From positions 1 to 50,837 of the forward strand of contig JAFDWG010000003.1 of NCBI GenBank assembly GCA_018268605.1: 50,837 nt of DNA, in the 5' to 3' direction. The position numbers were made by a program, and so were the translations under genes. Within the stretch, counting starts at the first letter, position 1; the number at the start of each line of letters is the position of its first letter. This document shows positions 7,137 through 15,643 of this stretch, in pieces. Source of the DNA: Actinomycetota bacterium (GTDB lineage Bacteria; Actinomycetota; Thermoleophilia; Solirubrobacterales; 70-9). The notes beneath the pieces are model-generated. The model was not told the origin of the DNA. It made no database searches and was given only the letters and a program-made list of their open reading frames with translations.

Positions 7137-9167
7137 CTACCAGCCGTGGCCCCAGCTGCCGTGGCCGTGGCCCCAGCCGGGGTGGCCACCGCCACCGCGA
7201 GGCATTTCGTAGCCTTCTTCTTCTTCGGTTTCGACCGGCTGGCCGGTCACCGGGTTCAGCGGCACGGCGGGGGCGGTGTGCTCGCTGAACTGGAACATCC
7301 CCGCCAGGTCGAACGGGACGTGCTCGGACCGATCGATGTTCGCCTGTGCCTGGTCGAAGGATCCGGAGATGCCCGGTAGGCCCCAGTTGTACTCGATGAA
7401 ATTGATCGTCGAGGCCTGGTTACTGAGGTTGTGATCCACCGAGTTGCTCTTGGCGAACGGCGACACCACGAGCATCGGCAGACGCGGGCCGAGGCCGCAA
7501 CGCCCCTGTTCGCCGCCGAGCGGGGCCGTCGTCTGCGGGCTCGGCCCGCACTGCCCCGAGGTGGCGCCGGAGAGCGTCGTGTTGGTCAGGTTGTCGGCCG
7601 CCGACAGGGACGGGTTCAGCACCCCCGGGTTGGCGTGGTCGTACCAGCCGTCCGAGTCGTCGTAGTTGATCACGATCGCCGTGTGCTTCCAGTCGGGCGA
7701 GCTCATGATCTCGTTGATCGTGTGGGCGAGGAATTCCTGCTCGTCCTGAGGGTCGGAGTAGGCAGCATGGCCGTCCTGGTAACCCGGGGCCTTCAGGAAG
7801 CTGACCGCGGGCATCGCCGAGGCGGGGAGTTCGCGATTGGTGATCGCCGACATCAGCTGGTCGAAATCACTCGTGTCGTAGTTGTGGTTCGGGGTGTTGA
7901 ACTGCGGCTGACCGTTGACGTAGGACTGCGTGTCGGTGCCGATCGTCGACAGGCCGGCCAGCGTGTCGCGGCCCTTGCCGTTCGTCGGGATGGTCAGGTG
8001 GTGGGGATTGGCGGTGGAGGCGTAGTACTGGAACGGCTCGTGGTGGGGGATGTAGTCGTCCTTGTAGCCCCACTGGCCGGTGCCGCCGAGGCCTTCGCCG
8101 ATCGGCGAGACGGCGTCGCAGAGTCCCTGGTTGCTGGAGTGCGGGACCGCTTTGTTGAGTTCGGCGGGCTTGAACTCGTCCGGGACGAAGGTGCTGGTCG
8201 ACTGGCCGGCGTGACCGGTTGCTTCCAGCGCCGCCTGGTAGGACGTGGTCGGCCGGAAGCCGCCCTCGAACCAACCCCAGGAGAGGCCCGCTTCGTTCAG
8301 CAGGTCGCCGATGTTCTTGCCCGAGAGGGCCACCGCATCGCGGGTCGAGCAATCGTCCCAGTAGGGCTGGGCGTCGCTGGTCAAGGCGTAGCCGCCTTTA
8401 CCGTTCGCGGTGAGGTCGGCGTTCGGGCTGGTCGGGGTGGAGATCGAAGGGTTGTTGGCGGTGTGGGTCATGTCGACGCTGCCGGTGTCGCCCGAGATCA
8501 GGTTGATCGCTCCCGGCGACGAGGGCCCGAAGGTGGTGCCGTATGAGTTGTCGCTCATCGCGTAGTGCTGGGCGTAGTTCCAGAGGGCGGTCACCGAGTT
8601 GCCGTCGTAGTAATCCATGACGGTTTCCTTGTTGCACGGGGCGCCGAACGGCGAGGAGCCGCCGCCGGTGCCGAGGCTCTCGATGAACTTGTCCATCTTG
8701 CCGCTGTCGAAGGCCTTCTGCTCGTCCGAGTAGTTGTGGTCCTGATCACAGGTCAGCTGGCCCCCCGCGCCTCCGGGCAGGCCGGTGGGGCTGCTGTCGA
8801 GTCGTTTCGGCTGCGCCGCGTTCGGGTTCGCGGTGAGCAGGTTGGTGGTGTGGCGCAGGCTCGCCGGGAGGCTGGGGCTGGTTGCGGGCGGCAGGCCGTC
8901 GACCGCGGGCGTCCCCGGCATCGGGCTGAAGGACTGGCCGTCGGTGTTCGCGGCGTTCGGGTAGGTGCCGAAGTAGTGGTCGAAGGAGACGTTCTCCTGG
9001 AAGATCTCGACCACGTGGGTGATCGGCGTCTTCGGGCCGCCGAGGGCGATCACCTGCTGATTGGCGGCAGGCCCTTCGGCCGACGCACCGGGGGAGGCGA
9101 GTGCGACCGAGGTGACGAGCGCCGAGAGGGCCGCCAGCGCGGCCAGCACAACGGGAAGCCGTTTCAT
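7137..9167 (-). CDS. Secreted phosphoesterase (phospholipase C / acid phosphatase family)
   Basis: 676 residues. The N-terminus is a signal peptide (MKRLPVVLAALAALSALVTSVALASPGASA). The mature part begins with the family signature PITHVVEIFQENVSFDHYFGTYP and has further blocks GAINLISGDTG and AIVINYDDSDGWYDH, as in bacterial PLC/AcpA-type phosphoesterases that hydrolyse phospholipids or phosphate monoesters outside the cell. The final residues PRGGGGHPGWGHGHGSWGHGW form an unusual Gly/His/Trp tail that could bind metal or the cell wall. An AGGAAAG box precedes the ATG. It is transcribed alone and converges on the threonine aldolase gene across a palindromic terminator. Confidence 0.88.
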   Translation of the reverse strand: MKRLPVVLAALAALSALVTSVALASPGASAEGPAANQQVIALGGPKTPITHVVEIFQENVSFDHYFGTYPNAANTDGQSFSPMPGTPAVDGLPPATSPSLPASLRHTTNLLTANPNAAQPKRLDSSPTGLPGGAGGQLTCDQDHNYSDEQKAFDSGKMDKFIESLGTGGGSSPFGAPCNKETVMDYYDGNSVTALWNYAQHYAMSDNSYGTTFGPSSPGAINLISGDTGSVDMTHTANNPSISTPTSPNADLTANGKGGYALTSDAQPYWDDCSTRDAVALSGKNIGDLLNEAGLSWGWFEGGFRPTTSYQAALEATGHAGQSTSTFVPDEFKPAELNKAVPHSSNQGLCDAVSPIGEGLGGTGQWGYKDDYIPHHEPFQYYASTANPHHLTIPTNGKGRDTLAGLSTIGTDTQSYVNGQPQFNTPNHNYDTSDFDQLMSAITNRELPASAMPAVSFLKAPGYQDGHAAYSDPQDEQEFLAHTINEIMSSPDWKHTAIVINYDDSDGWYDHANPGVLNPSLSAADNLTNTTLSGATSGQCGPSPQTTAPLGGEQGRCGLGPRLPMLVVSPFAKSNSVDHNLSNQASTINFIEYNWGLPGISGSFDQAQANIDRSEHVPFDLAGMFQFSEHTAPAVPLNPVTGQPVETEEEEGYEMPRGGGGHPGWGHGHGSWGHGW

Positions 9168-9323
9168 CTTTCCTGGTTCCTATCGTTCGAGGGAAGGACA
9201 CACGTGGACGAGACGATCGGATCCCCAGACGGCGCCAGGCTAGGAGCGGGCACGACGGATGTTGTTAAACGACCGTTGGCGAGATGCGACGGTGTTGTGA
9301 ACGTCAGCTGCCCGGTCGGCCGT

Positions 9324-9336
9324 TAGGGTCCCCGCG
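9324..9336 (+). promoter_or_regulatory. TAGGGT -10 box with 7-nt spacing to start (leaderless promoter)
   Basis: TAGGGT at 9324-9329 is followed by exactly 7 nt and the ATG of the HAD gene. There is no Shine-Dalgarno sequence. This matches the known arrangement of leaderless actinobacterial promoters, where transcription begins at or next to the start codon. The same spacing recurs at several other genes in the window. Confidence 0.6.
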
Positions 9337-10104
9337 ATGGCGGATACCACTCCCAAGCTCGACCTGCCGGATTCGATCACGGCGCTCCTCTTCGATCTTG
9401 ACGGGGTGCTGACGAAGACCGCCGTCGTCCACGATAAGGCGTGGAAGCAGACCTTCGACGGCTTCTTGGCGATGCGCGCCGATGAGTCGGGCGAAGGCTT
9501 CGACGAGTTCGATCCCGACTCCGACTACAACGAATACGTCGACGGAAAGCCGCGCTACGACGGCGTGCGCTCGTTCCTCGAATCGCGCGGGATCGAGCTG
9601 CCGGAGGGAGATCCGGACGATCCGCCGGACGCGGAAACCGTCTGTGGCCTCGGCAACCGCAAGAACGAGCTGGTGCTGAGGTTGATCAAGGAGGAGGGGG
9701 TCGAGCCTTACGAGGGCTCGGTGCACTTCGTCGAGGCGGCGCGGGCGGCGGGGCTGCGGCGGGCCGTCGTCTCCTCCAGCGCCAACTGCAAGGACGTGCT
9801 GGAGGCGGCCGGGATCGACGGGCTCTTCGAGGCGCGGATCGATGGCATCGTCGCCGACGAGAAGCGCCTGAAAGGCAAGCCCGCGCCGGACACCTATCTG
9901 GCCGGGGCGGAGGTGCTCGGGGTCGAGCCTGCCGCCGCCTGTGTCTTCGAGGACGCCGTGTCTGGGGTCGAGGCCGGCGCCGCCGGGCACTTCGGCCATG
10001 TCGTCGGGGTCGACCGCGTCCACCATGCCGATGCGCTGCGCGCCCACGGGGCGGATGTCGTCGTCGAGGACCTCGCCGAGTTGATCCAGGACGACGGCGG
10101 GTAA
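9337..10104 (+). CDS. HAD hydrolase, beta-phosphoglucomutase family
   Basis: 255 residues. HAD motif I is LLFDLDGVLTKT (nucleophile D20, acid/base D22), motif II is RAVVSSSANC, the motif III lysine lies in KGKPAPDTYL and motif IV is VFEDAVSGVEAG. The helical cap between motifs I and II (about 35-110) fits beta-phosphoglucomutases, which turn beta-glucose 1-phosphate into glucose 6-phosphate. The following gene, 10 bp away, encodes a GH65 phosphorylase that produces beta-glucose 1-phosphate, so the pair forms a coherent disaccharide pathway. The same adjacent order, HAD then GH65, is known in mycobacteria. A TAGGGT box 7 nt before the ATG suggests a leaderless transcript. Confidence 0.9.
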   Translation: MADTTPKLDLPDSITALLFDLDGVLTKTAVVHDKAWKQTFDGFLAMRADESGEGFDEFDPDSDYNEYVDGKPRYDGVRSFLESRGIELPEGDPDDPPDAETVCGLGNRKNELVLRLIKEEGVEPYEGSVHFVEAARAAGLRRAVVSSSANCKDVLEAAGIDGLFEARIDGIVADEKRLKGKPAPDTYLAGAEVLGVEPAAACVFEDAVSGVEAGAAGHFGHVVGVDRVHHADALRAHGADVVVEDLAELIQDDGG

Positions 10105-10114
10105 GGGCACCGGC

Positions 10115-12475
10115 GTGATCGACGACCCCCGCTACACGGTCGAACCCTGGGGCGTCCGCGAAACGCACCTCGACCTCGAGCAACTCGCGCAGTCGGAGTC
10201 GGTCTTCGCCCTCTCCAACGGCCACATCGGCATCCGCGGGACGCTCGACGAGGGCGAGCCCTACGGGCTCCCCGGTACCTACCTGAACGCCTTCTGGGAG
10301 GCGCGGCCGCTGCCTTACGCCGAGGCGGGATACGGCTACCCGGAGGCGGGGGAGACCGTGGTCAACATGACGAACGGCAAGGTCATCCGCCTGCTCGTCG
10401 ACGACTCGCCCTTCGACATCCGCTACGGCGAGCTGATCGAACACGAGCGGCGCCTCGACTTCCGCACCGGCATCCTGCGTCGCGTCGTGCTCTGGCGCTC
10501 CCCCACCGGGAAGACGGTGCGAGTCACCTCCGAGCGCCTGGTCTCCTTCTCCCAGCGCGCGGTGATGGCGATCCGCTACACGGTCGAGCCGACTGCGGCG
10601 CCGACCCGCGTCGTCGTCCAGTCGGAGTTGATCGCCAACGAGCCGCGCCCGGCGATCTCCAAAGACCCGCGGGCGGCGGCGGCCCTCGAAGCGCCGCTGG
10701 AAGCCGAGGAGTGGGCGGGGGACGACCACCGCGCCGTTCTGGTCCACATGACCAAGGAGTCGAGGCTGCGAGCCGCGGCGGCGATGGGCCATGAGATCGA
10801 AGGGCCCGAGGACACGAAGCCCGACGAGGCGGAGGCCTGGGAGGACCTCGGGCGACTGACGGTCAACGCGACGCCGGGACCGGGCGAACCATTGACGATC
10901 ACCAAGTTCGTCACCTACGGGTGGTCGGCGCGGCGCTCGGTGCCGGCGATGCGTGACCAGGTGAGCGCGGCGCTCGCCGAGGCGCGGCACGCGGGCTGGG
11001 AGGAGCTCTGCCGGGCGCAGCGGAAGTACCTCGACGACTTCTGGGAGCGGGCCGACGTGCAGCTCGACGGCGACGCCGAGCTGCAGCAGGCGGTCCGCTT
11101 CGGCCTCTTCCACGCGCTGCAGGCGAGCGCCCGCGGTGAGGGCAGGGCGATCCCGGCGAAGGGGCTGACCGGGCCGGGCTACGACGGCCACACGTTCTGG
11201 GACACGGAGGCCTACGTTCTGCCGATGCTCTCCTACGCGGTGCCGGAGGCTGCCGCCGAGGCGCTGCGCTGGCGGTTGGCGACCCTGCCGAAAGCGCGGG
11301 AGCGGGCCAAGGAGCTCTGCCTCTCAGGTGCTGCCTTTCCCTGGCGGACGATCTCCGGCGCCGAGTGCGGCGCCTACTGGCCCGCCGGAACCGCCGCCTT
11401 CCACATCAACGCCGACATCGCTCAGGCCGTCTGCCGGTACTGCGACCTGAACGTCGACACGGACTTCGAGCGCGACGTCGCCGTGCCGCTGCTGGTGGAA
11501 ACGGCGAGGCTGTGGCGCTCGCTCGGGCATCACGACGCGCACGGCGCCTTCCGCATCGACGGCGTAACCGGGCCTGACGAGTACTCGGCGGTCGCCGACA
11601 ACAACGTCTACACGAACCTTTTGGCACAGCGGAACCTCAGGGCGGCGGCTGATTTCTCCGAGCGCTACAGCGACGCCGCCGAGGCGCTCGAGGTCGACCA
11701 CGAGGAGATCGCCTCATGGCGGGACGCGGCCGAGGGGATGACGATTCCCTACGACGCCGAGCTCGGCGTCCACCCGCAGGCGGAGCGCTTCACCGACCAC
11801 GACCGCTGGGACTTCGCCGACACCGGACCCGAGAGCTACCCGCTCCTCCTCCACTACCCCTACTTCGACCTCTACCGCAAGCAGGTGGTCAAGCAGGCCG
11901 ACCTCGTGATGGCGATGCTGGTCCGCGGCGACGCCTTCACTGCCGAGCAGAAGGCCCGCAACTTCGCCTACTACGAGCCGCTGACGGTCCGCGATTCCTC
12001 GCTCTCGGCCTGCGTGCAGGCGGTGCTGGCGGCGGAGACCGGCCACCTCGAGCTCGCCTACGACTACATGGGCGAGGCGGCCCTGATGGACCTCGACGAC
12101 CTCGAGCACAACAGCCGCGACGGCCTCCACATCGCCTCCCTCGCGGGCACCTGGATCGCCGCTATCTGCGGCTTCGCCGGCCTCCGCGACCAGGACGGCA
12201 TCATGCGCTTCGCCCCTCGCCTGCCGATGCGCCTCGACCGCCTCGCCTTTCGCCTCTCCTTCCGCGGCCGCCGGATCATGGTCGAGGTCACCCACGAGGG
12301 CACCGTGTACACGCTCCTCGAAGGCGACCCCGTCACGTTCCACCACTTCGACGAGGAGGTCGAGCTGACGTCCGAGGGCCTCGAGTTCGGCCCCGCCGAT
12401 CCGGTCGAACCGCCCCCTGAGCCGGTGCACCAGCCGCCGCATCGGGCCCCGCTGAAGCGGCGGCCGTCGCGGTAG
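10115..12475 (+). CDS. GH65 glycosidase/phosphorylase (maltose- or trehalose-phosphorylase type)
   Basis: 786 residues, typical for GH65. The N-terminal beta-sandwich (about 1-270) starts YTVEPWGVRETHLDLEQLAQSESVFALSNGHIG in outline, followed by an (alpha/alpha)6 barrel with GHTFWDTEAYVLPML and the catalytic acid in GVTGPDEY (E489). GH65 phosphorylases cleave alpha-glucosides such as maltose, trehalose or kojibiose with phosphate and release beta-glucose 1-phosphate and a sugar. The mutase gene immediately upstream would convert that product to glucose 6-phosphate. Start is GTG at 10115. Which disaccharide is used cannot be decided from sequence alone; a hydrolase role is less likely given the mutase neighbour. 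Confidence 0.9.
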   Translation: MIDDPRYTVEPWGVRETHLDLEQLAQSESVFALSNGHIGIRGTLDEGEPYGLPGTYLNAFWEARPLPYAEAGYGYPEAGETVVNMTNGKVIRLLVDDSPFDIRYGELIEHERRLDFRTGILRRVVLWRSPTGKTVRVTSERLVSFSQRAVMAIRYTVEPTAAPTRVVVQSELIANEPRPAISKDPRAAAALEAPLEAEEWAGDDHRAVLVHMTKESRLRAAAAMGHEIEGPEDTKPDEAEAWEDLGRLTVNATPGPGEPLTITKFVTYGWSARRSVPAMRDQVSAALAEARHAGWEELCRAQRKYLDDFWERADVQLDGDAELQQAVRFGLFHALQASARGEGRAIPAKGLTGPGYDGHTFWDTEAYVLPMLSYAVPEAAAEALRWRLATLPKARERAKELCLSGAAFPWRTISGAECGAYWPAGTAAFHINADIAQAVCRYCDLNVDTDFERDVAVPLLVETARLWRSLGHHDAHGAFRIDGVTGPDEYSAVADNNVYTNLLAQRNLRAAADFSERYSDAAEALEVDHEEIASWRDAAEGMTIPYDAELGVHPQAERFTDHDRWDFADTGPESYPLLLHYPYFDLYRKQVVKQADLVMAMLVRGDAFTAEQKARNFAYYEPLTVRDSSLSACVQAVLAAETGHLELAYDYMGEAALMDLDDLEHNSRDGLHIASLAGTWIAAICGFAGLRDQDGIMRFAPRLPMRLDRLAFRLSFRGRRIMVEVTHEGTVYTLLEGDPVTFHHFDEEVELTSEGLEFGPADPVEPPPEPVHQPPHRAPLKRRPSR

Positions 12476-12771
12476 ACGGGTAGGGGCGGCGTCGTGCCGG
12501 CCGCCCCGGCAGTCCTATGTCGGTCCCGGGCGTCCCCTCGCCACGCTTCCCCGACACCCCCATGTCGATGGGCCGAAAACCCCGCTATATCGTGGTTCTT
12601 CCGCCCATCAACATCCGGGGGCGGGCCGGAAGGCGCACGAAGCGCACGGGGGCTGCGCGGAAGTGTGTGGAGTTCGTGACGTCTCCCGCGCCTCTCTCTC
12701 GACGGCGTCGCAGTTTCTACACACCTTTCATCGCCGCAGGCCCTTGCGTCCCTTTCCCCGGCGCCTGCCTC
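12476..12771. other. Convergent intergenic region with a repeat fragment
   Basis: 296 bp between the GH65 gene and the convergent haemoglobin gene. I see no convincing gene. It holds a fragment of the dispersed repeat (module D, 12659-12725). The first 130 bp show no feature I can name. Confidence 0.6.
12659..12725 (+). repeat. Dispersed repeat copy R1 (module D fragment)
   Basis: This stretch aligns with the 3' part of the long repeat copies at 30.4 and 50.4 kb: GGAAGTGTGTGGAGTTCGTG, then a CTCCCGCG block, ACGGCGTCGCAGTTTCT and ACACACC. A 2-nt insertion and one extra base near the end separate it from the other copies. Only module D is present; the hairpin modules A and C are absent. It lies between convergent genes, in the same orientation as the other copies. 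Confidence 0.7.
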
Positions 12772-13239
12772 CTAAGGCTGGTACGGCGGCGCCACGCCCC
12801 AACCCCAACGGGGGACGGGAGCCTCGGGCACGATGTCGTCGGCGTCCGGATCCGAATTATGGACGGCGAGGCGGGAGCCCCACTCGGCGTAACCGATGAG
12901 GGCGGCGCGGAACTCCGGGTCGGCGGGGAGGTCGGCCTCGTCGGCCGCCTGGCTCAGGAGATTGACGAAGAGGCGGCGTTGGTCGGGGGTGATCGCAAGG
13001 CCACGGTGGTGAGCGAGCATGGTGGGGTAGCCGCCGTGGCTCGCGGTGTAGTCGGCCGGGCCACCCATGACCTCGACCCACCAGGCGACGACGTGGTCGC
13101 GGTGCTCGCGGCTCACCGTGCCGCCGAATAGCGGCGCGAGCGTCCCCTCTTCTTCGACCAGGTCGTAGAAGCGCTCGAGCCATCGCCGGAAGGCCTCCGT
13201 TCCACCGCCCCACTCATGGATGGTCGGGGTCTCCGTCAC
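12772..13239 (-). CDS. Truncated haemoglobin (group II-like)
   Basis: 155 residues from the GTG at 13239. The globin fold is recognisable in FRRWLERFYDLVEEEGTLAPLFGG (helices A-C), HVVAWWVEVMGGPADYTASHGGYPTMLAHH with the proximal His region before RGLAITPDQRRLF, and a C-terminal helix with YAEWGSRLA. Such proteins bind haem and are used for oxygen or nitric oxide chemistry. An ATG at 13296 would also be in frame but lies inside the divergent ArsR promoter and adds residues unlike globins. The GTG is preceded by CATCCT plus 7 nt, one base from the leaderless pattern seen elsewhere. Divergent from the ArsR/SRPBCC genes. Confidence 0.85.
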   Translation of the reverse strand: MTETPTIHEWGGGTEAFRRWLERFYDLVEEEGTLAPLFGGTVSREHRDHVVAWWVEVMGGPADYTASHGGYPTMLAHHRGLAITPDQRRLFVNLLSQAADEADLPADPEFRAALIGYAEWGSRLAVHNSDPDADDIVPEAPVPRWGWGVAPPYQP

Positions 13240-13281
13240 CGAGGAGAGGATGGCAGGGCCGGCCGCTCGCTCGCCCGCCAG

Positions 13282-13318
13282 TTGACATGTGACCATTTAG
13301 TCACGTATTATCCAGCCC
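13282..13318 (+). promoter_or_regulatory. Consensus promoter with ArsR-type operator and leaderless start
   Basis: TTGACA (13282-13287), an 18-nt spacer and TATTAT (13306-13311) form a strong promoter. The ATG of the ArsR gene follows after 7 nt. In the spacer, GTGAC-N6-GTCAC (13290-13305) is a perfect inverted repeat, where bound repressor would block RNA polymerase. This is the expected position for ArsR autoregulation. Confidence 0.75.
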
Positions 13319-13642
13319 ATGATCGATGACGTGTTCAAGGCCTTGGCGGATCCGACCCGCCGTCGGCTGCTCGACGAGTTGTTCGAGCAGGACGGGCAGT
13401 CCTTGAGCGCGTTGGAGGAGCGGTTGCCGATGTCCCGGTTCGGCGTCGCCAAGCACCTGAAGGTGCTGGAGGGCGCGGGGCTGGTGACGACGCGGAAGCG
13501 AGGGCGGGAGAAGTTGCACTTTCTGAACCCGGTGCCGATCCGCGAAGTCCACGACCGCTGGGTGAGCAAGTACGCGGAGCCCTGGGCCTCGGCACTGACG
13601 GAACTCAAGCGAGACCTCGAGAAGGAGAACCAAGATGACTGA
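13319..13642 (+). CDS. ArsR-family transcriptional regulator
   Basis: 107 residues, a single winged-helix domain. It opens with DVFKALADPTRRRLLDELFE, the usual ArsR start, with a recognition helix in MSRFGVAKHLKVLEGAGLVTT and a wing KRGREKLHFLNP. There is no metal-binding Cys motif (no CxCxxC), so it belongs to the non-metal ArsR group that is usually encoded beside SRPBCC/AHSA1 proteins. It overlaps the next gene by 8 nt and is transcribed from a promoter carrying a GTGAC/GTCAC operator, most likely its own binding site. Confidence 0.92.
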   Translation: MIDDVFKALADPTRRRLLDELFEQDGQSLSALEERLPMSRFGVAKHLKVLEGAGLVTTRKRGREKLHFLNPVPIREVHDRWVSKYAEPWASALTELKRDLEKENQDD

Positions 13643-14147
13643 CGAGCAGCTCTACGCGGTGGTCGGCGGGCGCGGCACGCTGACCGCGTTCGAGATCTAC
13701 ATCAAGACCAGCCCCGAGCGCCTATGGGAGGCGATCACCGACGGCGAGATGCGCAAGCGCTACAGCTTCGGCGTCGGGGTCGAGTCCGACTGGACGCAGG
13801 GGTCCGAGTACCGCGCCGGCGTCCCCGGCGTGGTCGACATCTCCCGCGGCGAAAACGTCGAGGTCGACCCGCCCCGGCGGCTCGTCCAGACCTTCACCGC
13901 GCTCTGGAGCGAGGACGTGAAGCGCGAAGGCACCACCCGCGTGACCTGGGAGATCGAGCCGGTCGGCGACGACTCTTGCCGGCTGCAGGTGACCCACGAC
14001 CAGATGGGCGATGACGCCAACAGCCAACTCTTCGGCGGCTGGATGATGATCCTCTCCGGCCTGAAGACCCTGCTGGAGACCGGGGACGACCTGACCACCC
14101 CGGGCTCGTTGATGTACGCGAATGCCGGCAACTGGGGAGGCGAGTGA
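13635..14147 (+). CDS. SRPBCC (AHSA1/START-like) domain protein
   Basis: 170 residues. The helix-grip fold is seen in TAFEIYIKTSPERLWEAITDGEMRKRYSFGVGVESDW, the central strands VDPPRRLVQTFTALWSED and RVTWEIEPVGDDSCRLQVTHDQM, and the C-terminal helix GGWMMILSGLKTLLETG. Members bind hydrophobic ligands or assist chaperones, and pairs of an ArsR gene and such a gene are common. It overlaps both neighbours (8 nt with ArsR, 4 nt with the reductase gene), so the three genes form a tight operon. The ligand is unknown. Confidence 0.88.
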   Translation: MTDEQLYAVVGGRGTLTAFEIYIKTSPERLWEAITDGEMRKRYSFGVGVESDWTQGSEYRAGVPGVVDISRGENVEVDPPRRLVQTFTALWSEDVKREGTTRVTWEIEPVGDDSCRLQVTHDQMGDDANSQLFGGWMMILSGLKTLLETGDDLTTPGSLMYANAGNWGGE

Positions 14148-14755
14148 GCGTGGGGGCCGTCTATCTGCACGCGGTGGCCTCCCTCGACGGTTACATCGGC
14201 GAAGAGAACGACGCCCCCGGTCCGCTCTTCGACTGGTACTACAACGGCGACCGGCCGATCGTCGACGACAAGGATGTCGAGCACCACGGCGGTAAGCCGT
14301 TCCGCGTCTCCGTCGCCTCGGCCGACTACGTGCGGGGACTGTGGTCGCGGCAGTCGGTCATCGTTCTCGGTCGACACCTGTTCGACATCACCGACGGCTG
14401 GCAAGGTCGTCCGCCGGCATGCGAGCACGCGGTGGTCGTGTCGCATCGACCGAAGCCGGAGGGCTGGCACCCAGAGGCCTCCTACCACTTCGTCGACTCG
14501 GTCGAGGCGGCCCTCACACGGGCGAAAGAGCTGGCGGGCGATGGCGACATCACCGTCTGCGCGGGCGATGTCGGCGGCCAGGCGCTGGCGCTCGGGCTCG
14601 TCGACTACGTCGCGGTCGACCTGGTGCCGGTGGTCTTCGGTCGCGGCAAGCCGTACTTCGGCGCCTTCGCCGAAGGTCACGCGATGCTCGAGGACCCCGA
14701 CGTCGTGATCCAGGGCGACCGGGTCCTCCACCTGCGCTACCCGGTCCGCCGCTAG
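14144..14755 (+). CDS. Dihydrofolate reductase-like (RibD C-terminal domain) protein
   Basis: 203 residues. The opening VYLHAVASLDGYIGEENDAPGPLFDWY and the segment SVIVLGRHLFDITDGW are typical of the small DHFR/RibD-C family (YwjB type), which binds NADPH and reduces pterin-, riboflavin- or unrelated small substrates. Start is GTG at 14144, overlapping the SRPBCC stop, with a GGGGAGG box just upstream; a GTG two codons later is an alternative. It is the third gene of the ArsR operon and overlaps the end of the convergent SRPBCC gene by 4 nt. The substrate is unknown. Confidence 0.85.
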   Translation: MSVGAVYLHAVASLDGYIGEENDAPGPLFDWYYNGDRPIVDDKDVEHHGGKPFRVSVASADYVRGLWSRQSVIVLGRHLFDITDGWQGRPPACEHAVVVSHRPKPEGWHPEASYHFVDSVEAALTRAKELAGDGDITVCAGDVGGQALALGLVDYVAVDLVPVVFGRGKPYFGAFAEGHAMLEDPDVVIQGDRVLHLRYPVRR

Positions 14756-15294
14756 CGGGCCGGGGGCGGGGTCGCCTCCGAGGGCGAGATGCCGAAGCGG
14801 CCCTGATATTCGTCGTTGAGCTCCGGCCAGGGGCCCGCCTCGTGCTCGGCGCTCGGCCGCTCGCCGCCGCCGTCGAGATCGGCGGCGAGGGCGTCGAGGC
14901 AGATGTGCCATCCGGCACCGTCGCGGGCGGCCTTGAGCCGGTCCTCGAAGGAGTGCGTCAGTACCAGGAGGCAGCCCTCGTCGTGCGGGCGCAGCTCCCA
15001 CCGCAGGTGGTCGGGGCGATCGCCCTCCTTGGCCCAGGTGTAGCCGAGCAGGCACGGCGGGTCCCAGTCGGTGACCTCGTTGACGGGCATGTCCGCGACG
15101 TGGCCGTCGGGATGCCAGTCGACGCGCCCGCCGACCCGCGGTTCGAAGGTGGCCGGGGTGGGGTGCCAGGCGAACATCTCGCCGGTGTCGGTGAGCGCCT
15201 TCCAGACGCGCTCGGGCGGGTGGGGGAGGACCCGTTCGAAGCGCAATGCCGGGCGGCCGTCGACTTCTTCCAGGCGGGCGTACTTGTCGGGCAT
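14752..15294 (-). CDS. SRPBCC (AHSA1-like) domain protein
   Basis: 180 residues. The fold signature is ALRFERVLPHPPERVWKALTDTGEMFAWHPTPATFEPRVGG in outline, followed by WDPPCLLGYTWAKEGD and LRWELRPHDEGCLLVLTHSFED. A Trp-rich helix with HICLDALAADLDGG follows. It lies 5 bp downstream of a second ArsR gene on the same strand and is therefore the likely regulated partner. Despite the shared fold it is clearly different in sequence from the SRPBCC protein at 13635, so the two modules are not a recent duplication. Confidence 0.88.
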   Translation of the reverse strand: MPDKYARLEEVDGRPALRFERVLPHPPERVWKALTDTGEMFAWHPTPATFEPRVGGRVDWHPDGHVADMPVNEVTDWDPPCLLGYTWAKEGDRPDHLRWELRPHDEGCLLVLTHSFEDRLKAARDGAGWHICLDALAADLDGGGERPSAEHEAGPWPELNDEYQGRFGISPSEATPPPAR

Positions 15295-15299
15295 GGGAG

Positions 15300-15632
15300 C
15301 TACTCCTTCGTCTCGTCTTCGTCGCTGTCAAGGTGCGTCTCGAGCGCGTCCAGGCTGCCCTGCCAGAGCCGCTGGTAGGGGGCGACCCACGCCATCAGCT
15401 CGGCAAGGCCGGCGGGGCGGAGCTCGTAGATCCGCCGCTGTCCTTCGACCCGCGGCTCGACCAGCCCCGCCTCGCGCAGGATGCGTAGGTGCCGCGAGGC
15501 GTTCGGTTGGCTGAGTCCAGCTTCCTCGGCGATCTCCCCGACCGACCGCGGCCCACCCGCGAGAAGGTCGAGGATCTGGCGGCGAGAACCCTCGGCCACG
15601 GCGTCGAACACTTGGCTGTCCCTCGCGCTCAC
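15300..15632 (-). CDS. ArsR-family transcriptional regulator
   Basis: 110 residues from GTG at 15632. Winged-helix core: QVFDAVAEGSRRQILDLLAGGPRSVGEIAEEAGLSQPNASRHLRILREAGLVEPRVEGQRRIYEL in outline. The C-terminal tail is acidic (DSDEDETKE). No metal-binding Cys pair. An in-frame TTG at 15644 would overlap a TATGAT -10 box (15644-15649), so the GTG is preferred. The palindrome GCTTATATAAGC lies just upstream of that box and should be its operator, controlling both this operon and the divergent broken SRPBCC gene. Confidence 0.9.
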   Translation of the reverse strand: MSARDSQVFDAVAEGSRRQILDLLAGGPRSVGEIAEEAGLSQPNASRHLRILREAGLVEPRVEGQRRIYELRPAGLAELMAWVAPYQRLWQGSLDALETHLDSDEDETKE

Positions 15633-15643
15633 CGCCTTATTCA

